Shown: positions 29,072-40,104 of the stretch, in pieces
How positions within the stretch are numbered: position 1 is the first letter of the stretch
Layout of the letters: each line of letters starts with the position of its first letter
Assembly (NCBI RefSeq): GCF_024213555.1
Contig: NZ_JANAVO010000001.1
Location: forward strand, 496,001-560,000
DNA: 64,000 bases
Origin: Allokutzneria sp. A3M-2-11 16
GTDB lineage: Bacteria > Actinomycetota > Actinomycetes > Mycobacteriales > Pseudonocardiaceae
Direction: 5' to 3'
Notes under the pieces: generated by a model
The model's input: only the letters and a program-made list of their open reading frames with translations
Told to the model about the DNA's origin: nothing
Database searches by the model: none
Position numbers and translations under genes: made by a program

Positions 29072-29587
29072 ATGACCGTTTCGCTGACCGTGCCGGAGAT
29101 CCATCCCGCGCTGGACCAGCCGCTGCTGCGGGACTTCATCGCCCCCCGCCGTCCACTGTGGACCGCCAGCGAGCTGCTCGGGCTGACCAAGAACGTGGCC
29201 TCGGTGTTCGAGGACCAGCTCGCCGGGCTCCTGGAGTACGTGCCGGACCAGCGCTGGTGGGCGCGCCTGGCGCTGACCGAGGAGATCGAGCTGTGGCTGC
29301 TCACCTGGATGCCCGGTCAGGGCACCGAGCCGCACGACCACGGCGGCGCGTCCGGCTCGTTCACGGTGTACCGCGGTGAGCTGCGCGAGGACTACCGATA
29401 TCCGACCGGTCCGGTCCGCGGCGCCGTGCGGAAGCTGGGCACGGGGGTCGGCTTCGGCCCCGGTCGCGCGCACCAGGTCCGCAACATCGGCACGGCGAAC
29501 TCCGCGAGCGTGCACGCCTACTCACCGCCACTGCTGCCGACCAACGAGTACCCGAGCCTTGAGGCCTACACGGAGGCGCCGCAGTGA
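29072..29587 (+). CDS. Cysteine dioxygenase
   Basis: A 171-residue cupin of the type I cysteine dioxygenase family. Iron ligands are H88 and H90 in EPHDHGGASGSF and H134 in GRAHQVRN, and SVHAYSPPL is the C-terminal cupin strand. It oxidises cysteine to cysteine sulfinate in the cytosol. It overlaps the rhodanese gene by 4 nt, a pairing that is common in actinobacteria and points to cysteine degradation with sulfur handling. A Cys-codon leader peptide precedes it. The ATG follows a short purine-rich stretch (CAGGAG). Confidence 0.9.
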   Translation: MTVSLTVPEIHPALDQPLLRDFIAPRRPLWTASELLGLTKNVASVFEDQLAGLLEYVPDQRWWARLALTEEIELWLLTWMPGQGTEPHDHGGASGSFTVYRGELREDYRYPTGPVRGAVRKLGTGVGFGPGRAHQVRNIGTANSASVHAYSPPLLPTNEYPSLEAYTEAPQ

Positions 29588-29976
29588 CTGTCGACGAGTT
29601 CCTGGACGACGCGCGCGCCGAACTCGACCGCCTGGAGCCGGAGAAGGCGTTGGCGGCGCAGCGGGACGGCGCGCTGATCGTCGACATCCGCCCGCACGTC
29701 AACCGCGCCGAGGAGGGCGAGATCCCCGGGGCGCTGCCGATCGAGCGCATTCACCTGGAGTGGCGCCTCGATCCCACTGGCAGCCACCGCGTCCCCGAGG
29801 TGCGGCCGGACTCGCGGGTGATCGTGGTGTGCAACGAGGGCTACGCGTCCAGCCTGGCCGCGAGGGACCTGCACCGGATCGGCCTGCCCGGCGCGACCGA
29901 CCTGGTCGGCGGCTTCCGCGCGTGGCGCGCCGCAGGGCTGCCGGTGCAACCCGGTGGCTCTCCGGCCATACCCTGA
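29584..29976 (+). CDS. Rhodanese-like sulfurtransferase
   Basis: A 130-residue single-domain rhodanese. The active-site loop CNEGYASS puts the persulfide-carrying cysteine at residue 83, and LIVDIRPHVNRAEEGEIPGA and VGGFRAWRAAGLPV are the flanking family motifs. It overlaps the cysteine dioxygenase stop, so the two are translationally coupled. A role in handling sulfane sulfur or thiosulfate from cysteine catabolism is inferred. Length is normal for the short family. Confidence 0.9.
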   Translation: MTVDEFLDDARAELDRLEPEKALAAQRDGALIVDIRPHVNRAEEGEIPGALPIERIHLEWRLDPTGSHRVPEVRPDSRVIVVCNEGYASSLAARDLHRIGLPGATDLVGGFRAWRAAGLPVQPGGSPAIP

Positions 29977-29981
29977 ACTCC

Positions 29982-30021
29982 TGTAGCACTTCTGTAGCAC
30001 TTCTCGTCAGAGAGGGCTACA
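29982..30021. promoter_or_regulatory. TGTAGC repeats at the toxin-antitoxin promoter
   Basis: TGTAGCACTTC occurs twice in tandem (TGTAGC at 29982-29987 and 29993-29998) and GCTACA occurs once inverted (30016-30021), just upstream of the Phd-type antitoxin start. Antitoxin-toxin complexes of this class autoregulate through such palindromic sites, so this is the likely operator. TACATT (30018-30023) could serve as -10. Confidence 0.5.
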
Positions 30022-30030
30022 TTGGTGGCT

Positions 30031-30339
30031 ATGACGCACACCATCGGACAGCGGGAGCTCCGCAACGAGAACGCGGAGATCATGCGCAGAGTCGAGGCCG
30101 GGGAGACCTTCACGGTCACCCGCAACGGCAAGCCCGTGGCGGACCTGGTTCCGCATCGGTCCGAATTGGTGGAACCGGCCCCTCGTCCCACCCTCGGCGC
30201 GATCCAGGAAGCCTTCCGGCGACTGGGTCCCATCGACACGGAGCAGTGGTACCGGGACCGCGCCGAGGCGGACGCGGTGTTCGGCGATGACGACCCGCTT
30301 GAAGACCCGTGGTCGCGACAGGACCAGAGGACTCGGTGA
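30031..30339 (+). CDS. Phd/YefM-family antitoxin
   Basis: A 102-residue antitoxin from ATG 30031; a GTG at 30025 better spaced from AGAGGG would add two residues. The N-terminal Phd/YefM fold (IGQRELRNENAEIMRRVEAG, then FTVTRNGKPVADLVP) binds DNA and dimerises. The acidic, Trp-containing C-terminus (TEQWYRDRAEADAVFGDDD) is typical of the toxin-wrapping tail. It overlaps the PIN toxin start (GTGA), showing a coupled type II module. Likely autoregulated through the TGTAGC repeats. Confidence 0.88.
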   Translation: MTHTIGQRELRNENAEIMRRVEAGETFTVTRNGKPVADLVPHRSELVEPAPRPTLGAIQEAFRRLGPIDTEQWYRDRAEADAVFGDDDPLEDPWSRQDQRTR

Positions 30340-30737
30340 GCGCACCGCGACGCGCGCTACTGGACACGTCGGTCGTCATTGACCTGGAACGGCTTGATCT
30401 CGGCGCGTTCGCCGAGATCAGGCCCTCCGTCAGTGCGGTGACCCTCGCCGAGCTCGCCTACGGGCTCAACACGCCTGATCCGGTGGAGCGGCTGGTCCGC
30501 ACCGAGCGCTACTACGCCACGCTGGACCAGTTCGAGGTGTTCCCCTTCGACATTCCGGCGGCGAAGCTGTACGGAACCCTGGCGGAGCTGGTCCGGCAGG
30601 CGGGTCGCAATCCACGGCCACGCCGACTGGACCTCCAGATCGCCGCCACCGCCGCCGCGCACTCGCTCCCGCTGCTCACCCGCAACCCGGCCGATTTCGC
30701 CGATCTCGACCGCCTGCTGGAAGTGGTCCCCCTGTAG
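30336..30737 (+). CDS. PIN-domain ribonuclease toxin (VapC family)
   Basis: A 133-residue PIN protein beginning at GTG 30336 inside the antitoxin stop. The acidic metal-site residues are visible: Asp in LLDTSVVIDLE, Glu in TLAELAYGL, Asp in RRLDLQIAATA and Asp in NPADFADLD. Family members cleave tRNA or rRNA. All four acidic positions are intact, so it looks active. It ends before a strong two-way terminator. The target RNA is unknown. Confidence 0.9.
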   Translation: MSAPRRALLDTSVVIDLERLDLGAFAEIRPSVSAVTLAELAYGLNTPDPVERLVRTERYYATLDQFEVFPFDIPAAKLYGTLAELVRQAGRNPRPRRLDLQIAATAAAHSLPLLTRNPADFADLDRLLEVVPL

Positions 30738-30748
30738 GTCCCGCAAAA

Positions 30749-30790
30749 CGGAGAACCGCCGGACTGCCAGTGCGGTCCGGCGGTTCTCCG
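30749..30790. terminator. Bidirectional terminator hairpin between PIN toxin and glgP
   Basis: CGGAGAACCGCCGGAC (30749-30764) and GTCCGGCGGTTCTCCG (30775-30790) are a perfect 16-bp inverted repeat with a 10-nt loop, located between the convergent stops of the PIN toxin and glgP. AAAA precedes the stem, giving a short T run for the glgP direction. Confidence 0.85.
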
Positions 30791-30798
30791 GCCATTCT

Positions 30799-33360
30799 CT
30801 ACGTCGCGAGAACGACCTTGCCCAGCTCGACCGGGGACGCGAGAAGCTCGTGCTTCGGCAGGACGCGAACCGTGTAGCCGGTCGGACCGGCGTAGGGCAG
30901 CTCCACCTCGGCGCTGTACTCGCCCGGCGACACCAGCTCCATCGGCACCGAGACCACGTCGCGCAGCTCGTCGGAGTCGTCGACCCGGCCGACGACCGCC
31001 TGCACCTCGATCTCCGTGCGGTCCAGTCCGCCGAGCTCCACGCGCGCGGTGACCGTCGCCTTGGAGCCGAGCAGAGGGGCCGCGCTGTTGCCGTTGATGG
31101 AGAAGTAGTTCTCCGTGACGCGCACCCCGGACCACGCGGCCTCGAGCCGTGCGCGGTAGGAGGCCAGCTCCTTCGCACCGTTGTAGGCGTACTCACCGAC
31201 CGCGGTGGCCGAGCGGGCAGCCGGGGCGTAGAGCGTGTCGACGTACTCCTTGACCATGCGGGAGGCCTGCACCTGCGGGCCGAGCGAGGCCAGCGTGTGC
31301 CGGACCTTGCCCATCCAGCGGCTCGGCACGCCGTCCTCGCCGCGGTCGTAGAACATCGGCGCGACCTGGGTGCTGATCAGCTCGTAGAGCGCCGTCGCCT
31401 CCAGGTCGTCCCGGCGGTTCGGGTCGACGACGCCGTCCGCGGTCGGGATCGCCCAGCCGTTGTCGCCGTCGAACAGCTCGTCCCACCAGCCGTCCTTGAT
31501 GGACAGGTTGAGGCCGCCGTTGAGCGCCGACTTCATGCCGGAGGTGCCGCACGCCTCCAACGGCCGCAGCGGGTTGTTCAGCCAGACGTCGCAGCCCCAG
31601 TACAGGTACTTCGCCATCGACATGCCGTAGTCGGGCAGGAAGACGATGCGGTGGCGCACCTCGGGGTCGTCGGCGAACCGGACGATCTGCTGGATCAGCG
31701 CCTTGCCGCCGTCGTCGGCCGGGTGCGACTTGCCCGCGACCACCAGCTGCACTGGGCGCTCCGGGTCCAGCAGCAGCGCGCGCAGCCGCTCCGGATCGCG
31801 CAGCATCAGCGTGAGCCGCTTGTATGTCGGCACCCGCCGGGCGAAGCCGATGGTCAGCACACCCGGGTCGAAGACCGAGTCGGTCCAGCCCAGCTCCAGG
31901 TTGGAGGCGCCGCGCTGCACCCAGGACGCGCGCAGCCTGCGGCGGATCTCCTGGACGAGGCGTCCGCGCAGCTCCCCGCGCAGCTCCCACAGGCCCGCGT
32001 CGGTGACCGGCTCGAAGCCGTGGATGCCGACGCCCTTGTCGACGAGGTCCGGGTCGGACTCGCCGAGCAGCCTGCTCATCTCGGTGGCCGCCCAGGTCGG
32101 GCCGTGCACGCCGTTGGTGACCGAGCCGATCGGCACCTCGGTGACGTCGAAGTCCTGCCAGAGGCTGCGGAACATCTCCCGGCTGACCCGGCCGTGCAGC
32201 CGCGAGACGCCGTTCGCGCGCTGCCCCAGGCGCAGTCCCATGTGCGCCATGTTGAACAGGCCCGGGTTCTCCTCGGCGCCGAGCGCGATCACGCGGTCGA
32301 CCGGGACACCGGGCAGCAGGCCGTCTCCGCCCGCACCGAAGTAGTGCCGCACCAGCTCCACCGGGAAGCGGTCGATGCCCGCGGGAACGGGGGTGTGCGT
32401 GGTGAACACGGTGCCCGCGCGGACGGTCGACAGCGCCTGGTCGAAGTCGAGGTCACCGGAGGCGACGTACTCGCGGATGCGTTCGAGGCCGAGGAAGCCC
32501 GCGTGGCCCTCGTTGGTGTGGAAGATGTCCGGCTGCGCGTGGCCGGTCAGCTCGCAGAACACCCGCACGGCGCGGACGCCGCCGATCCCGGCCAGGATCT
32601 CCTGGCGGATGCGGTGGTTCTGGTCGCCGCCGTAGAGCCGGTCGGTGACGCCGCGCAGGTCCTCGTCGTTCTCCTCGACGTCGGAGTCCAGCAGCAGCAA
32701 CGGAACCCGGCCGACCTGCGCCTTCCACACGCGGGCGCGCAGCACCCGGTCGTCCGGCATGGCCACGTGCACCAGGATCGGCGCGCCGGAGGGCTCGGTC
32801 AGCGGCTCCAGCGGCAGGGCGCGCGGGTCGAGCACCGGGTAGTGCTCGATCTGCCAGCCGTCGTGCGACAGCGACTGGCGGAAGTAGCCGGAGCGGTAGA
32901 GCAGGCCGACGCCGATCAGCGGGACGCCCAGGTCGGAGGCGGCCTTGAGGTGGTCGCCCGCGAGCACGCCGAGGCCACCGGAGTAGTTGGGCAGCGCCTC
33001 GGTGACGCCGAACTCCATCGAGAAGTAGGCGATCGAGGACGGCATGCCCTCGGTCTCCTCCTGGCGCCGCTGGTACCAGCGGCCGGAGTCGAGGTAGCGG
33101 TCGAGGTCGTCGGCGATGGCCGCGGTCCGCACGAGGAAGCCCTCGTCGGCCGCGAGCTGCTGGAGTCGGTCCGGTGCGACCTCGGCGAGCAGCCGCAGCG
33201 GATCGCCGTCCAGGCGTTCCCACGCCTGGGGATCCACCGAGGCGAAGAGGTCCTGGGTCGGCTGGTGCCACGCCCAGCGGAGGTTGGTCGCCAACCGGCC
33301 GAGAGCCGCCAACGGCTCCGGCAGACTGGCACGGACGGTGAACCGGCGCAGTGCTCTCAC
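30799..33360 (-). CDS. glgP: Alpha-glucan phosphorylase (GT35, Rv1328-like)
   Basis: An 853-residue phosphorylase from GTG 33360 (MRALRRFTVRASLPEPLAAL). The N-terminal region holds YFSMEFGVTEALPNYSGGLG, diagnostic of the actinobacterial/thermophile short GlgP branch, and FHTNEGHAGF. The C-terminal part carries the PLP site LEACGTSGMKSALNGG with its lysine, and VVAGKSHPADDGGK. It releases glucose-1-phosphate from glycogen ends. It is divergent from glgE across a 507-nt region, as in mycobacteria (glgP Rv1328, glgE Rv1327c). Confidence 0.92.
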   Translation of the reverse strand: MRALRRFTVRASLPEPLAALGRLATNLRWAWHQPTQDLFASVDPQAWERLDGDPLRLLAEVAPDRLQQLAADEGFLVRTAAIADDLDRYLDSGRWYQRRQEETEGMPSSIAYFSMEFGVTEALPNYSGGLGVLAGDHLKAASDLGVPLIGVGLLYRSGYFRQSLSHDGWQIEHYPVLDPRALPLEPLTEPSGAPILVHVAMPDDRVLRARVWKAQVGRVPLLLLDSDVEENDEDLRGVTDRLYGGDQNHRIRQEILAGIGGVRAVRVFCELTGHAQPDIFHTNEGHAGFLGLERIREYVASGDLDFDQALSTVRAGTVFTTHTPVPAGIDRFPVELVRHYFGAGGDGLLPGVPVDRVIALGAEENPGLFNMAHMGLRLGQRANGVSRLHGRVSREMFRSLWQDFDVTEVPIGSVTNGVHGPTWAATEMSRLLGESDPDLVDKGVGIHGFEPVTDAGLWELRGELRGRLVQEIRRRLRASWVQRGASNLELGWTDSVFDPGVLTIGFARRVPTYKRLTLMLRDPERLRALLLDPERPVQLVVAGKSHPADDGGKALIQQIVRFADDPEVRHRIVFLPDYGMSMAKYLYWGCDVWLNNPLRPLEACGTSGMKSALNGGLNLSIKDGWWDELFDGDNGWAIPTADGVVDPNRRDDLEATALYELISTQVAPMFYDRGEDGVPSRWMGKVRHTLASLGPQVQASRMVKEYVDTLYAPAARSATAVGEYAYNGAKELASYRARLEAAWSGVRVTENYFSINGNSAAPLLGSKATVTARVELGGLDRTEIEVQAVVGRVDDSDELRDVVSVPMELVSPGEYSAEVELPYAGPTGYTVRVLPKHELLASPVELGKVVLAT

Positions 33361-33867
33361 GCGACCGAACTGTACTTCGCCCCCCGCCCCCGTTGGCAAG
33401 ATTCCCAGCGAAGCCTGCAAAACGTTGCAGCCGCGGTGTTCGTTCCTCGCGGGGTTCGCCGGTCTTCAAGTACCCCCTACCCCCGCCTCCGCCGTCTTCA
33501 ACCGCCCCCAACCCCGGAGCCGCCGGAGGGTTGGGGGTGGTTGAAGACCGCTGGGAGGTGGGTTCGCTGTACTTGAAGACCGGCCGACCACCGGGCCGAG
33601 GATGGGGGGGGCGCGGGGGGTGGTGGTTTTCCGGGATGGAAAGGTTTCGGCGGGGTCGGCCGGACGGACTCCGCCGTTCGGGTCGAAGCGCGCGCCCGGA
33701 TTGGACTACGTCTAGGTAACCCGCATCATGGTGCGTGAACGCGGTGATCTCCGGGCACCCCCACTTCGGGCCACCTCCGCCCTGGGGTCGGCTGACTGGA
33801 TCGAATCAGGCACACTTGCGCCAGGGCACTGACAATCGGACCTGACTACTGCGAGAGGGCGTTGCCG
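33361..33867. other. 507-nt glgP/glgE divergent intergenic region
   Basis: No convincing gene lies here. It holds repeat copy C (33457-33585), a G-run GGGGGGGCGCGGGGGG (33605-33620), and the divergent promoters of glgP and glgE, which I cannot place with confidence. The GlgE-proximal part has GAGAGGGC (33851-33858) as the likely ribosome site. Confidence 0.6.
33457..33585. repeat. CTTCAAGTAC-type dispersed repeat, copy C (nested inverted repeats)
   Basis: Outer arms CCGGTCTTCAAGTAC (from 33459) and GTACTTGAAGACCGG (33569-33583) enclose an inner pair: GTCTTCAACCGCCCCCAACC (33494-) and its near-exact complement GGTTGGGGGTGGTTGAAGAC (ending 33548). The whole could form a long cruciform. It lies between divergent genes, so a terminator role is unlikely for this copy. 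Confidence 0.85.
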
Positions 33868-35838
33868 GTGAGCGGTCGGCTCGGTATCGACGATGTCTCC
33901 CCAGTCATCTCCTGCGGACGCGATCCGGCGAAAGCCGTTGTGGGGGAACACATCCCGATCCAAGCCACCGTCTGGCGGGAGGGTCACGACGCGGTCGCGG
34001 CGACCGTCGCGTGGCGCGGACCGGAAGACCGGGTCGCCCGGCAGACCCGGATGACCCACCTCGGCGGCGGGCTGGACGACTACACCGCCGCGATCGCCCC
34101 GGACCACCCCGGCCTGTGGACCTTCCGCGTGGACGCGTGGTCGGACCCGTGGGCGACCTGGCTGCACGCCATCGAGGTCAAGGTGGCCGCCGGGCAGGGC
34201 GCCGCGGAGCTGGCCAACGACCTGGAGACCGGCGCGCGGCTGGTGGACCGCGTCTCGCGCAGGCCCGACCGCCGCCACGACCGCGAGCTGCTGACGATCG
34301 CCGCCGAGTCACTTCGCGACACCGACCGCCCCGTGGCGGAAAGGATCGCGGTCGCGCTGTCGGAGCCGGTGCGCCGGATCATGCACCAGTACCCTGTGCG
34401 CGAACTGGTCACCAAGGGCAAGCCGCAGCGCGTGTGGGTCGATCGCGAGCGCGCGCGGTTCAGCGCCTGGTACGAGCTCTTCCCGCGCTCCACCGGAGGC
34501 GTGGACGCCGAGGGCAACCCCGTGCACGGCACCTTCGCCACCGCGTCGAAGGCGTTGGACCGGGTCGCCGCGATGAGCTTCGACGTGGTCTACCTGCCGC
34601 CGATCCACCCCATCGGCCGGGAGAACCGCAAGGGGCGCAACAACACCCTGACCCCGGGGCCGACCGACGTCGGCTCGCCGTGGGCGATCGGCGCGGCCGA
34701 GGGCGGTCATGACGCCATCCACCCGGACCTGGGCACGATGGAGGACTTCAAGGGCTTCGTCGCGCGCGCAGGCGAGCTCGGCATGGAGGTCGCGCTGGAC
34801 TTCGCGCTCCAGTGCGCGCCGGACCACCCGTGGGTCGCCGAGCACCCGGAGTGGTTCACGGTGCTGCCCGACGGCACGATCGCCTACGCGGAGAACCCGC
34901 CTAAGAAGTACCAGGACATCTACCCGCTGAACTTCGACAGGGACCCCGAAGGGCTCTACGCGGAGACGCTGCGCGTGGTGCTGCACTGGGCCGAGGCGGG
35001 CGTGCGGATCTTCCGAGTCGACAACCCGCACACCAAGCCACCGGACTTCTGGAACTGGCTGATCTGGAAGGTCAAGGAGACCCATCCGGACGTGCTGTTC
35101 CTGTCCGAGGCGTTCACCCGTCCCGCGCGGATGTTCGGCTTGGCCAAGCGCGGTTTCACGCAGTACTACACGTACTTCACGTGGCGCACTTACAAGCAGG
35201 AGATCATCGAGTTCGGCAACGAGCTGGTCGCGCACGCCGACGACGGCACGCCGAACCTGTTCGTCAACACGCCGGACATCCTGCACGCGTCGCTGCAGCA
35301 CGGCGGGCCCGGCATGTTCGCGGTGCGCGCCGCGCTCGCCGCGACGTTGTCGCCGAGCTGGGGCGTGTACTCCGGCTACGAGCTGTTCGAGCACCAAGCG
35401 GTGCGCGAGGGCAGCGAGGAGTACCTCGACTCGGAGAAGTACGAGCTGCGCCCGAGGGACTTCGACGCCGCGCTGCGCGAGGGCCGCTCGCTGGAGCCGT
35501 GGCTGCGCAAGCTCAACGAGGTCCGCCGCGCGCGCCCCGCGCTGAGCAGGCTGCGCACGCTGCGCTTCCACCACGTCGACAACGACGCGCTGATCGCCTA
35601 CTCGAAAACCGATCCGGCCACCGGCGACATCGTCGTGGTCGTGGTGAACCTCGATCCGAACAACGGCCAGGAAGGCACGTTGTGGTTGGACCTACCCCTG
35701 CTGGGTATGGACTGGCAGGAGCGGTTCACCGGACGCGACGAGGTCACCGGGGAGACATGGGACTGGGGTCAGGCGAATTTCGTGAGGCTGGAGCCACACC
35801 GCGCGGTGGCCCACATCGTGGCGGTCGAACGACGCTAG
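33868..35838 (+). CDS. glgE: Alpha-1,4-glucan:maltose-1-phosphate maltosyltransferase GlgE
   Basis: A GH13 enzyme of 656 residues starting at GTG 33868. An N-terminal beta domain and helical insert are followed by the barrel, with nucleophile D385 ([11 protein letters not shown]) and acid/base E414 (FLSEAFTRP); the 29-residue spacing equals that of characterised GlgE. It adds maltosyl units from maltose-1-phosphate to alpha-glucan. It is the first gene of glgE-treS-mak, which converts trehalose to maltose, then maltose-1-P, then glucan. The next gene begins 8 nt after its stop. Confidence 0.95.
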   Translation: MSGRLGIDDVSPVISCGRDPAKAVVGEHIPIQATVWREGHDAVAATVAWRGPEDRVARQTRMTHLGGGLDDYTAAIAPDHPGLWTFRVDAWSDPWATWLHAIEVKVAAGQGAAELANDLETGARLVDRVSRRPDRRHDRELLTIAAESLRDTDRPVAERIAVALSEPVRRIMHQYPVRELVTKGKPQRVWVDRERARFSAWYELFPRSTGGVDAEGNPVHGTFATASKALDRVAAMSFDVVYLPPIHPIGRENRKGRNNTLTPGPTDVGSPWAIGAAEGGHDAIHPDLGTMEDFKGFVARAGELGMEVALDFALQCAPDHPWVAEHPEWFTVLPDGTIAYAENPPKKYQDIYPLNFDRDPEGLYAETLRVVLHWAEAGVRIFRVDNPHTKPPDFWNWLIWKVKETHPDVLFLSEAFTRPARMFGLAKRGFTQYYTYFTWRTYKQEIIEFGNELVAHADDGTPNLFVNTPDILHASLQHGGPGMFAVRAALAATLSPSWGVYSGYELFEHQAVREGSEEYLDSEKYELRPRDFDAALREGRSLEPWLRKLNEVRRARPALSRLRTLRFHHVDNDALIAYSKTDPATGDIVVVVVNLDPNNGQEGTLWLDLPLLGMDWQERFTGRDEVTGETWDWGQANFVRLEPHRAVAHIVAVERR

Positions 35839-35846
35839 GGGGTCAG

Positions 35847-37657
<1,811 letters not shown>

Positions 37658-37661
<4 letters not shown>

Positions 37662-39037
37662 CCTCCTCACCGACCGAGGTGATCACCGAACTCGCCGACG
37701 CGCTGCGGGAGTGGCTGCCGACCCAGCGCTGGTTCGCGGGCAAGGACCGCCCGGTCGAATCCGTGCGCCCGGTCCACGCAGTGTCCCTTGTGGACGGTGA
37801 TCCCGCGCTCCTGCACTCGGTGATCGAAGTGCGCCAGAACGGCAGCGCCGACCGCTACCAGCTGCTGCTGGGCCTGCGGGCGGACCTGCCGGAGCACCTC
37901 GGGCACGCCTGGATCGGCACGCGGGCGCAGCTCGCCTGCTACGACGCCACCCAGGACACCGAGCTGACCGGGCTGCTGCTCGACCTCATCGCGCGCGGGG
38001 AAACCCATGCCGGGCTGGACTTCCAGCACGAGCCCGGGGCGGAGCTGGAGATCGCACTGAGGAGCAGGCCGGTCGGCGCCGAGCAGTCCAACACCTCACT
38101 GGTCTACGGCCACCACTACATCCTCAAGCTGTTCCGCAAGCTGGTGACGGGCACCAACCCCGACCTCACGCTGCACCGCGCGCTGCGGACGCAGCGGTGC
38201 GAGCACATCGCGGAACCGCTCGGCGCGATCCAGGGCTCCCTGAACGGCGAAGAGGTCACTTTCGGGATGCTGCAACGCTTCCTGCCCGACGCCGCGGACG
38301 GCTGGGCGATGGCGACGGCGAGCGTCCGGGACCTGATGGCCGAGGGCGATCTGCACCCCGACGAGGTCGGCGGCGACTTCGCGGGCGAGGCGCGCAGGCT
38401 CGGCCAGGCCGTCGCCGAGGTGCACGCCGACCTGGCCGCGGCACTGGGCAGCGGTTCCGAGGGCAGCGACCTGCTCGACCGCACGGTGGACGCGATGCAG
38501 CGGCGGCTGGACGCGGTGCTCGCCTCCGTGCCGGAGCTCGGCGCGCACGAGGCCGGGCTGCGCTCGGCGTTCGACGCCGCCCGCGAGCTGAGCGAACCCA
38601 TTGCGGTGCAACACATCCACGGTGATCTTCACCTGGGCCAGGTGCTGCGGACGGTGCTCGGGTGGGTGCTGATCGACTTCGAGGGTGAGCCCGCGGCGCC
38701 CGCGGCGGAACGGCTTTCGCTGCGCTCACCGCTGCGGGACGTCGCGGGCATGCTGCGGTCGTTCGACTACGCCGCGCACCAGCTGCTCGTCGGCCACCCC
38801 GGCGGCTCCGGCGCCGAGGACCAGCTCACCGTGCGCGCGCTGGAGTGGGCTCGGCGCAACCGCGACGCGTTCTGCGACGGCTACGCGGAGAAGGCCGAGG
38901 ACCCGCGCGAGCACGCGGTGCTGCTCCGGGCGCTGGAGCTGGACAAGGCCGTGTACGAGGTGGCCTACGAACACGGGAACCGGCCGGAATGGCTCGCGGT
39001 GCCGTTGTCGTCGATCGCGCGCATCACCGGCTCGTGA
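37658..39037 (+). CDS. Maltokinase (Mak/Pep2)
   Basis: A 459-residue kinase with an eukaryotic-like kinase fold. [12 protein letters not shown] is the family N-terminal cap; [13 protein letters not shown] is the catalytic loop with its Asp, and VLIDFEGEP is the metal-binding DFE motif. It phosphorylates maltose to maltose-1-phosphate, the GlgE donor. It overlaps treS and ends the operon; the next gene begins 160 nt later. Size and motifs are normal. Confidence 0.93.
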
Positions 39038-39197
39038 ATGTTTCTCCAACTCTCAGAATTACCTCAAGTCCCGGCAACAATTGGAGGCCCCACCACGCCG
39101 CTCGTTCGCACTGATGATACAAACCGATGCGAAACGAATGGGTCGACAAGGATATTTCGGAGCAGGCCGAAATGAAGGTCGACCAGCGGAGGAAGAC

Positions 39198-39662
39198 ATG
39201 CCCGGAAAGCTGCGCGCCGCCGCGTGCGCCCTGGCGCTGAGCACCGCGGCCAGCACCCTGATGGCGCCCGAGGCGTCGGCCGGGGAACATTCCCTGTCCG
39301 GTTCGTGCAAGGTCAGCGCCTACGTTCTCGCCGAGTTCGAGGTGCGGTACGACACCAAGCGCGACGGCACGGACATCCTTTGGTACTGGTGGGACATCAA
39401 GGGCAGCGACGGCAACAAGAACAACGTCGAGTTCTGGCTCAAGCGGGTGGGCGACGACAAGACCATCGACCACTGGAAGTCGGGGGACAACGTCAAGAAG
39501 GGCCGCAGCAAGATCACGCCCAACTCGACCGACAAGCACACGAAAACCATCAAGAAGAAAAGCAAGCGGTACTACTACGACCTGAAGATCAAGGTTGACT
39601 TCGACATCCGTGACAGCGGTGACCCCCGCTGCACCACCACCCAGGGATCGATCGCCGTCTGA
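39198..39662 (+). CDS. Small secreted basic protein, unknown
   Basis: ATG 39198 follows GGAGGAAGAC and gives 154 residues. A signal peptide (AAACALALSTAASTLMAPEA) is followed by a Lys/Asp/Tyr-rich beta-type domain with two Cys (GSCKVSAYVLAEFEV and PRCTTTQG) near the ends, probably bridged. The block KKGRSK...KTIKKKSKRYYYD is strongly basic. The broken gene just downstream is a likely paralogue, sharing a signal peptide, two Cys and a similar ending (GSIAV / GSVKV). Function is unknown. Confidence 0.65.
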   Translation: MPGKLRAAACALALSTAASTLMAPEASAGEHSLSGSCKVSAYVLAEFEVRYDTKRDGTDILWYWWDIKGSDGNKNNVEFWLKRVGDDKTIDHWKSGDNVKKGRSKITPNSTDKHTKTIKKKSKRYYYDLKIKVDFDIRDSGDPRCTTTQGSIAV

Positions 39663-39691
39663 GCCCGCCGCAGCACCGCCCCGGAGCCTCA

Positions 39692-40020
39692 ATGTCATCC
39701 ACAATGACCAGAATCCGCCGCACGGCAACAGCCGCGGCTCTCGCGATCCTCGCCACGGCCTCTGTGCCGACCATCGCCCAAGCCGCCGAGAACTACCTGT
39801 ACAACGAGTGCGAGGCGACGCAGACGGCGGGCGACAAGGGCGATCGCTCTGGCAAGATCTCAAGCCCCAGCCCAGGAAGATCGCGTCCGATGACACGGAC
39901 AAGCGCGTGAGGTGGCCCGTGGAGGGCACGACCGTCTACGTGAAGGCCACGTTCATCTTCGACGATCGCGGCGTCGCCGACGTCTCCTGCACTGCTGTGA
40001 CCGGCAGCGTCAAGGTCTAG
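39692..40020 (+). pseudogene. Frameshifted secreted protein, paralogue of the preceding gene
   Basis: From ATG 39692 (or 39704) a normal signal peptide and start of a mature protein (AAENYLYNECEATQTAGDKG) are read, then the frame goes out of register and stops at 39910. In another frame the protein continues as LWQDLKPQPRKIASDDTDKR and ends TAVTGSVKV at 40020. The switch is near 39850 and would be repaired by one added base. Either a recent pseudogene or a sequencing error. Confidence 0.7.
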
Positions 40021-40104
40021 CCAGCCGGTTCGCGGCGAGGCGGACGCCGAGCGCGCCGCGATCCTCGCCCGGCGCACGACCGGATTATCGATTCCGGACT
40101 GGGT

